Below are positions 62,001-64,000 of a stretch of 64,000 nucleotides of DNA, one piece after another (position 1 is the first letter of the stretch; every line of letters begins with the position of its first letter). The notes beneath the pieces were generated by a model. That model did not search any database. It had not been told where the DNA came from and worked only from the letters and a program-made list of their open reading frames with translations. A program made the translations under genes and the position numbers. Source of the stretch: Phoronis australis (lineage: Eukaryota; Phoronida; Phoronidae); assembly GCA_002633005.1 (NCBI GenBank), contig NMRA01000076.1, forward strand, positions 378,800 to 442,799, written 5' to 3'.

Positions 62001-63895
62001 GGTAGGCTGAAGAAATAAATGAAAAATATGGGTGGTGGGTGCGAAAAAAGGTGCCTTCCCCCCTCCCATACAGATTTTACTGGAACAGCCCTAACAGCTT
62101 TCTATTCAATCCCATTGAAATTGAAAATTTTGCAACAATCAGACAACCTCTCAAATAACGACAAACCCCACCTACTTACCTAACTTTTTCTTGTATGCCT
62201 CTATTGTCGCCTCATACTTGGCCACCTTGTCAGATGAGTCGCGCAGGACATCTACCTCATCCTTTAGTTGCCTGGCTTCCTGAGCTAGACTGGTCAACTC
62301 ATCATTCTGAAATCAGACGCCAAACAGTCTGGATATTTATCCGTGTCTAAAGCTACTGATAACCTGGTGCCCCTTATGAACGATTACTTATGCCACCCTC
62401 CACTACAAAACTGGTCTCAACTTATCCGTTACTAAGATGAGAAGTAGTTTTGGGGCTCGCAGAGAACTATTACTATTCAAGACCACGCTCAGCTCATCAA
62501 ATGGCCCGTAATAACAAGGCAACTACAGGAACCTATTCTCAAGCAATAACAAACATCCAATTCTCCTCAAACACAAAAACTTCTCATCTGAGTAAGGAAC
62601 ACATTGATACCAATTCCACAACAGAAAGACATAAAGCTATCCAATACATTTCACCTATATTCACCTATGTCTTGACCTATATTCGACTCTACTTCAAAGT
62701 CCGCCTCTTTATACCACATTATACTTTTCACAACAAATCAATCAGAAGTTATAGAGTAGTGCAAGGAACAGACAATCACACACACAGCACCTTAGACCAA
62801 AATGTTGGCCAAAACTTAAGGACATAACCTACTTTGGTTTGTAGGTCGAGAGCCTCTCTCTCGTGTTGCTCCGCCTTCATGCGGTAGTCGTCCCTCGCTG
62901 CCTCCAAGCGGAAAATCTCGTCTTTGAGTTTGTCGACCTGCTGCTGGGCTTGGTGGAGCCTCCGGCCGGCTGGTGTCCTGGGACAAGATAGCCAATACAT
63001 CAATGAAAGAGAACAAAAAGGTTTCCCCTTTCTATCAGAGGTCACTCAGAGGCATTGACACAAGCTAACACAGGGAAGATCTCATTAGATAATACCAAAA
63101 GATTTACACAAAAATGCTAACAAAAGGAGTGTAATCATACCGGTACAACGTATAGGCCACTGGGTCTTATCTATGAGCTAGATTCTAAAAATCAACCAAT
63201 TCCATGGAACGCTTTGAGTGAACTTACAAATTTGCACTTCAATCTTGACACATGATTGGCTGAGCTTCGAGTCTGAGTAAGAGTCAAGTCTGGCTCAAAG
63301 CAAAGCTTGAATTGACATGACTAGCAAATACTAACATTTAACAGCCACTGTTTTTTTTCTTGAAAACATATGAGAATATCTGACTCCAATAAAACTACAC
63401 TTGCAGCAAGGACGGTTACTCAACAAGCAGCAAAACTGACAGTTGACTTACTCAGGGTCATCGAACCCGTCTGCCTGGTGTAGCCTCTCCGACATTCTCT
63501 CGTTCTCACTGACAAGGGCAGATTTTTCATCTATTAATTGAGCAACCTGCAACGCGACAAACACTGGCATTAGTAACCAGCTCAAACAGCACATCTGTTA
63601 ATCACCTCACAATGGGCACACCTAAATAGATAAATCCAGAATAAGAGTCGGAGTTTTTTGTCGTTAATTGCCACGTTCAAGATATTATTTAAGAACTTTC
63701 CAGAACAACAGAATGAGCAGAACTATAATCTCATAAATAAAAAGCGGATTTTTGAGAGAAGGCGCGGGTTTATTATTGTCCACTGATGACACCACCTGGA
63801 ATTCAACTCACCTGGAGATCCAGTTCATGACACCTCTGTGAGAACACTTCTTTTTCCTCCATCACACTATTCAACTCATCCATGGCTCGTTTTAG
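52954..63895 (-). CDS. HOOK: HOOK-family dynein adaptor, C-terminal 565 residues (whole model)
   Basis: Spliced on the minus strand: 63895-63812, 63546-63452, 62977-62833, 62306-62180, 61032-60947, 58743-58579, 58273-58204, 57150-57073, 56115-56037, 55502-55362, 55049-54743, 54385-54281, 53756-53685, 53097-52954. The exons sum to 1,698 nt, all in phase, ending in TGA. HOOK proteins link cargo (through FTS/FHIP at the C-terminus) to dynein-dynactin on microtubules. Recognisable family blocks, in order: SQRCHELDLQ, TPAGRRLHQAQQQ, EIFRLEAARDDYR, DLRRQVKLLEDKN, IIRLQHENKMLKL, LMEERYKKYLEKAKS and EEKLVVSAWYN. Human HOOKs are about 720 aa, so roughly 150-160 N-terminal residues, including most of the Hook domain that binds dynein light intermediate chain, lie past the right edge. 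Which vertebrate paralogue is closest cannot be said. Confidence 0.95.
53685..53756 (-). CDS. HOOK: HOOK exon, C-terminal conserved motif
   Basis: 72 nt, phase 0 both ends; donor GTAAGT. It encodes REQEEKLVVSAWYNL, the conserved start of the C-terminal cargo/FHIP-binding region. Confidence 0.95.
54281..54385 (-). CDS. HOOK: HOOK exon
   Basis: 105 nt, phase 0 both ends; acceptor GTCGTGCAG, donor GTAAGC. It encodes VIKALEPKHN and EVQILKNQLEEKTRYIEHLE. Confidence 0.9.
54743..55049 (-). CDS. HOOK: HOOK exon, second coiled coil
   Basis: 307 nt, phase 2 in, phase 0 out; acceptor ATACTTCAG, donor GTGAGT. The coiled coil ends DEMKLMEERYKKYLEKAKS, near-diagnostic for HOOK. It contains an NDGNDGSSE break. 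Confidence 0.95.
55362..55502 (-). CDS. HOOK: HOOK exon
   Basis: Phase 2 both ends; acceptor TGTTTGCAG, donor GTATTG. It encodes IIRLQHENKMLKLSQEGN and LLEDVQRRNNELETENR, hallmarks of the second coiled coil. Confidence 0.93.
56037..56115 (-). CDS. HOOK: HOOK linker exon
   Basis: Phase 1 in, phase 2 out; acceptor CTGCTTTTAG, donor GTGAGT. It encodes GSLEMMSVPPEI, joining to KEKIIRLQHENK in the next exon, which recreates the conserved PEI(R/K)EK block. Confidence 0.85.
56194..56606. repeat. 21-bp tandem repeat in a HOOK intron
   Basis: The unit is near GGATGAACCACTGAATCATA, about 19 degenerate copies. Because 21 is a multiple of 3, frames on the plus strand stay open (MDEPLNH-type peptide), which is an artefact. 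Confidence 0.9.
57073..57150 (-). CDS. HOOK: HOOK linker exon
   Basis: Phase 1 both ends; acceptor TGTTACCAG, donor GTTGGT. It encodes a non-coiled linker (GLGVSSFDDNNVSYPIANEL). It was placed because it is the open, phase-matched exon between two certain ones. It is symmetric and could be skipped. Confidence 0.68.
57151..58203. other. HOOK intron, nothing recognised
   Basis: No repeat or gene recognised. Confidence 0.5.
58204..58273 (-). CDS. HOOK: HOOK exon
   Basis: Phase 0 in, phase 1 out; acceptor TTTTGCAG, donor GTAATT. It encodes RIVAERDSLRETNEELRLTQ, the end of the first long coiled-coil block. Confidence 0.88.
58579..58743 (-). CDS. HOOK: HOOK exon
   Basis: 165 nt, phase 0 both ends; acceptor TATTGCAG, donor GTAATG. 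It encodes ELRRANSLKSQIEMYKRQL and KRADKSEFEIKRLQEKM coiled coil. Confidence 0.92.
59155..59429. mobile_element. Tc1/mariner-like MITE (relative of 50510-50681)
   Basis: Left TACAGTAAAAGTCAAAAGTA and right TGTCCGATTACTTTTGTCTT with GTATTGTA are inverted. The ends match the element at 50510. Confidence 0.7.
60271..60436. mobile_element. hAT-like MITE
   Basis: CAGGGTCGGATCCAGGATTT on the left and AAATCTGCCACTG on the right are inverted ends of the CAGNGGCGGATCCAG type. The interior has G-runs and C-runs. The flanks share GTAGC. Confidence 0.65.
60741..60963. repeat. 114-bp duplication copying a HOOK splice donor
   Basis: 60741-60849 and 60855-60963 are nearly identical at offset 114. The second copy ends in the real HOOK exon and its donor (minus-strand GAG|GTAAGG). 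The first has GAG|ATAAGG, so the copied donor lost its GT. Confidence 0.9.
60947..61032 (-). CDS. HOOK: HOOK exon next to a duplicated donor
   Basis: Phase 1 in, phase 0 out; donor GTAAGG. It encodes LSDLRRQVKLLEDKNTNYMQ and ends SVELEE. The last 17 coding bases and the donor are repeated 114 bp downstream in the intron. Confidence 0.92.
61523..62093. mobile_element. MITE with GGGCTGTTCCAG ends
   Basis: Left TAGGGGCTGTTCCAGCAAAA and right TTTTACTGGAACAGCCCTAA are inverted over about 40 bp, including the G-run/C-run GGGGGGAAGGC / GCCTTCCCCCC. Internal repeats of AAAAATT(T/A)A(T/C)GGGTGGTTG. No coding capacity. Confidence 0.85.
62180..62306 (-). CDS. HOOK: HOOK exon
   Basis: Phase 0 in, phase 1 out; acceptor TGATTTCAG, donor GTAAGT. 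It encodes NDELTSLAQEARQLKDEVDV, LRDSSDKVAKYE and EAYKKKL. Confidence 0.92.
62307..63451. other. HOOK introns, nothing recognised
   Basis: Introns 62307-62832 and 62978-63451 around the exon at 62833. No repeat or gene seen. Confidence 0.5.
62833..62977 (-). CDS. HOOK: HOOK exon
   Basis: Phase 2 in, phase 0 out; donor GTAGGT. It encodes TPAGRRLHQAQQQVDKLKDE and EIFRLEAARDDYRMKAEQ, strongly conserved in the family. Confidence 0.92.
63452..63546 (-). CDS. HOOK: HOOK exon
   Basis: Phase 0 in, phase 2 out; donor GTAAGT. Coiled-coil residues VAQLIDEKSALVSENERM run to an acidic break, HQADGFDDP, as in other HOOKs. Confidence 0.9.
63812..63895 (-). CDS. HOOK: HOOK exon
   Basis: 84 nt, phase 0 both ends; acceptor TTGTTGTAG, donor GTGAGT. 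It encodes the start of the coiled coil (MDELNSVMEEKEVFSQRCHE), a segment very characteristic of the family. Confidence 0.9.
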
Positions 63896-64000
63896 CTACA
63901 ACAAAACAGACGCAACTTCTAACTGACACGTTATAGAAAATGTGTAACAGTCACAAGAGGAATGGTAATTCTTATGTTACTCTGCATAGAAATAATTGTG

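Overview
This is a eukaryotic, animal-type window: two large spliced genes with GT-AG introns converge on each other, with many short non-autonomous transposons, minisatellites and one dead retrotransposon in the introns. The organism looks like a marine invertebrate. An amphioxus (Branchiostoma) is a plausible guess, mainly because two tandem repeats here are anchored on 5' splice sites, a pattern I recall from amphioxus genes; this is not proven.

Plus strand, 93-45492: the 3' part of a very long gene that I assign, from memory of the family, to CPLANE1 (C5orf42/JBTS17, a ciliogenesis and planar-polarity effector at the ciliary base). I could trace 24 phase-consistent exons (20,886 nt, 6,961 codons plus stop), so this part alone is about twice the full human protein (about 3,200 aa, from memory). 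The excess comes from two giant exons. Exon 8 (10194-14390) encodes many Q-centred motifs like those bound by the dynein light chain LC8. The other giant exon (30128-39958, 9.8 kb) encodes a glutamine-rich repeat protein made of several different repeat families. All introns from 29355 to 45061 are phase 1, so the 9.8-kb exon is a symmetric cassette.

Minus strand, 63895-52954: the last 14 exons (565 aa) of a HOOK-family dynein-dynactin cargo adaptor, recognised from its coiled coil and its conserved C-terminus around SAWYN and AEDRL-like residues. The N-terminal Hook domain lies beyond the right edge.

Between the two stop codons (45493-52953) I see no gene, only 3' UTRs, short transposons and a 42-bp minisatellite.

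Intron content worth noting: a composite repeat of about 1.8-2.2 kb present twice (8196-9965 and 41091-43245); an RNase H/zinc-knuckle relic of a non-LTR retrotransposon flanked by short repeats (24960-26070); a near-perfect 326-bp duplication meeting at the only N in the window (15705-16334), probably an assembly fault; and a 114-bp duplication that copied a HOOK splice donor, the copy carrying AT in place of GT.
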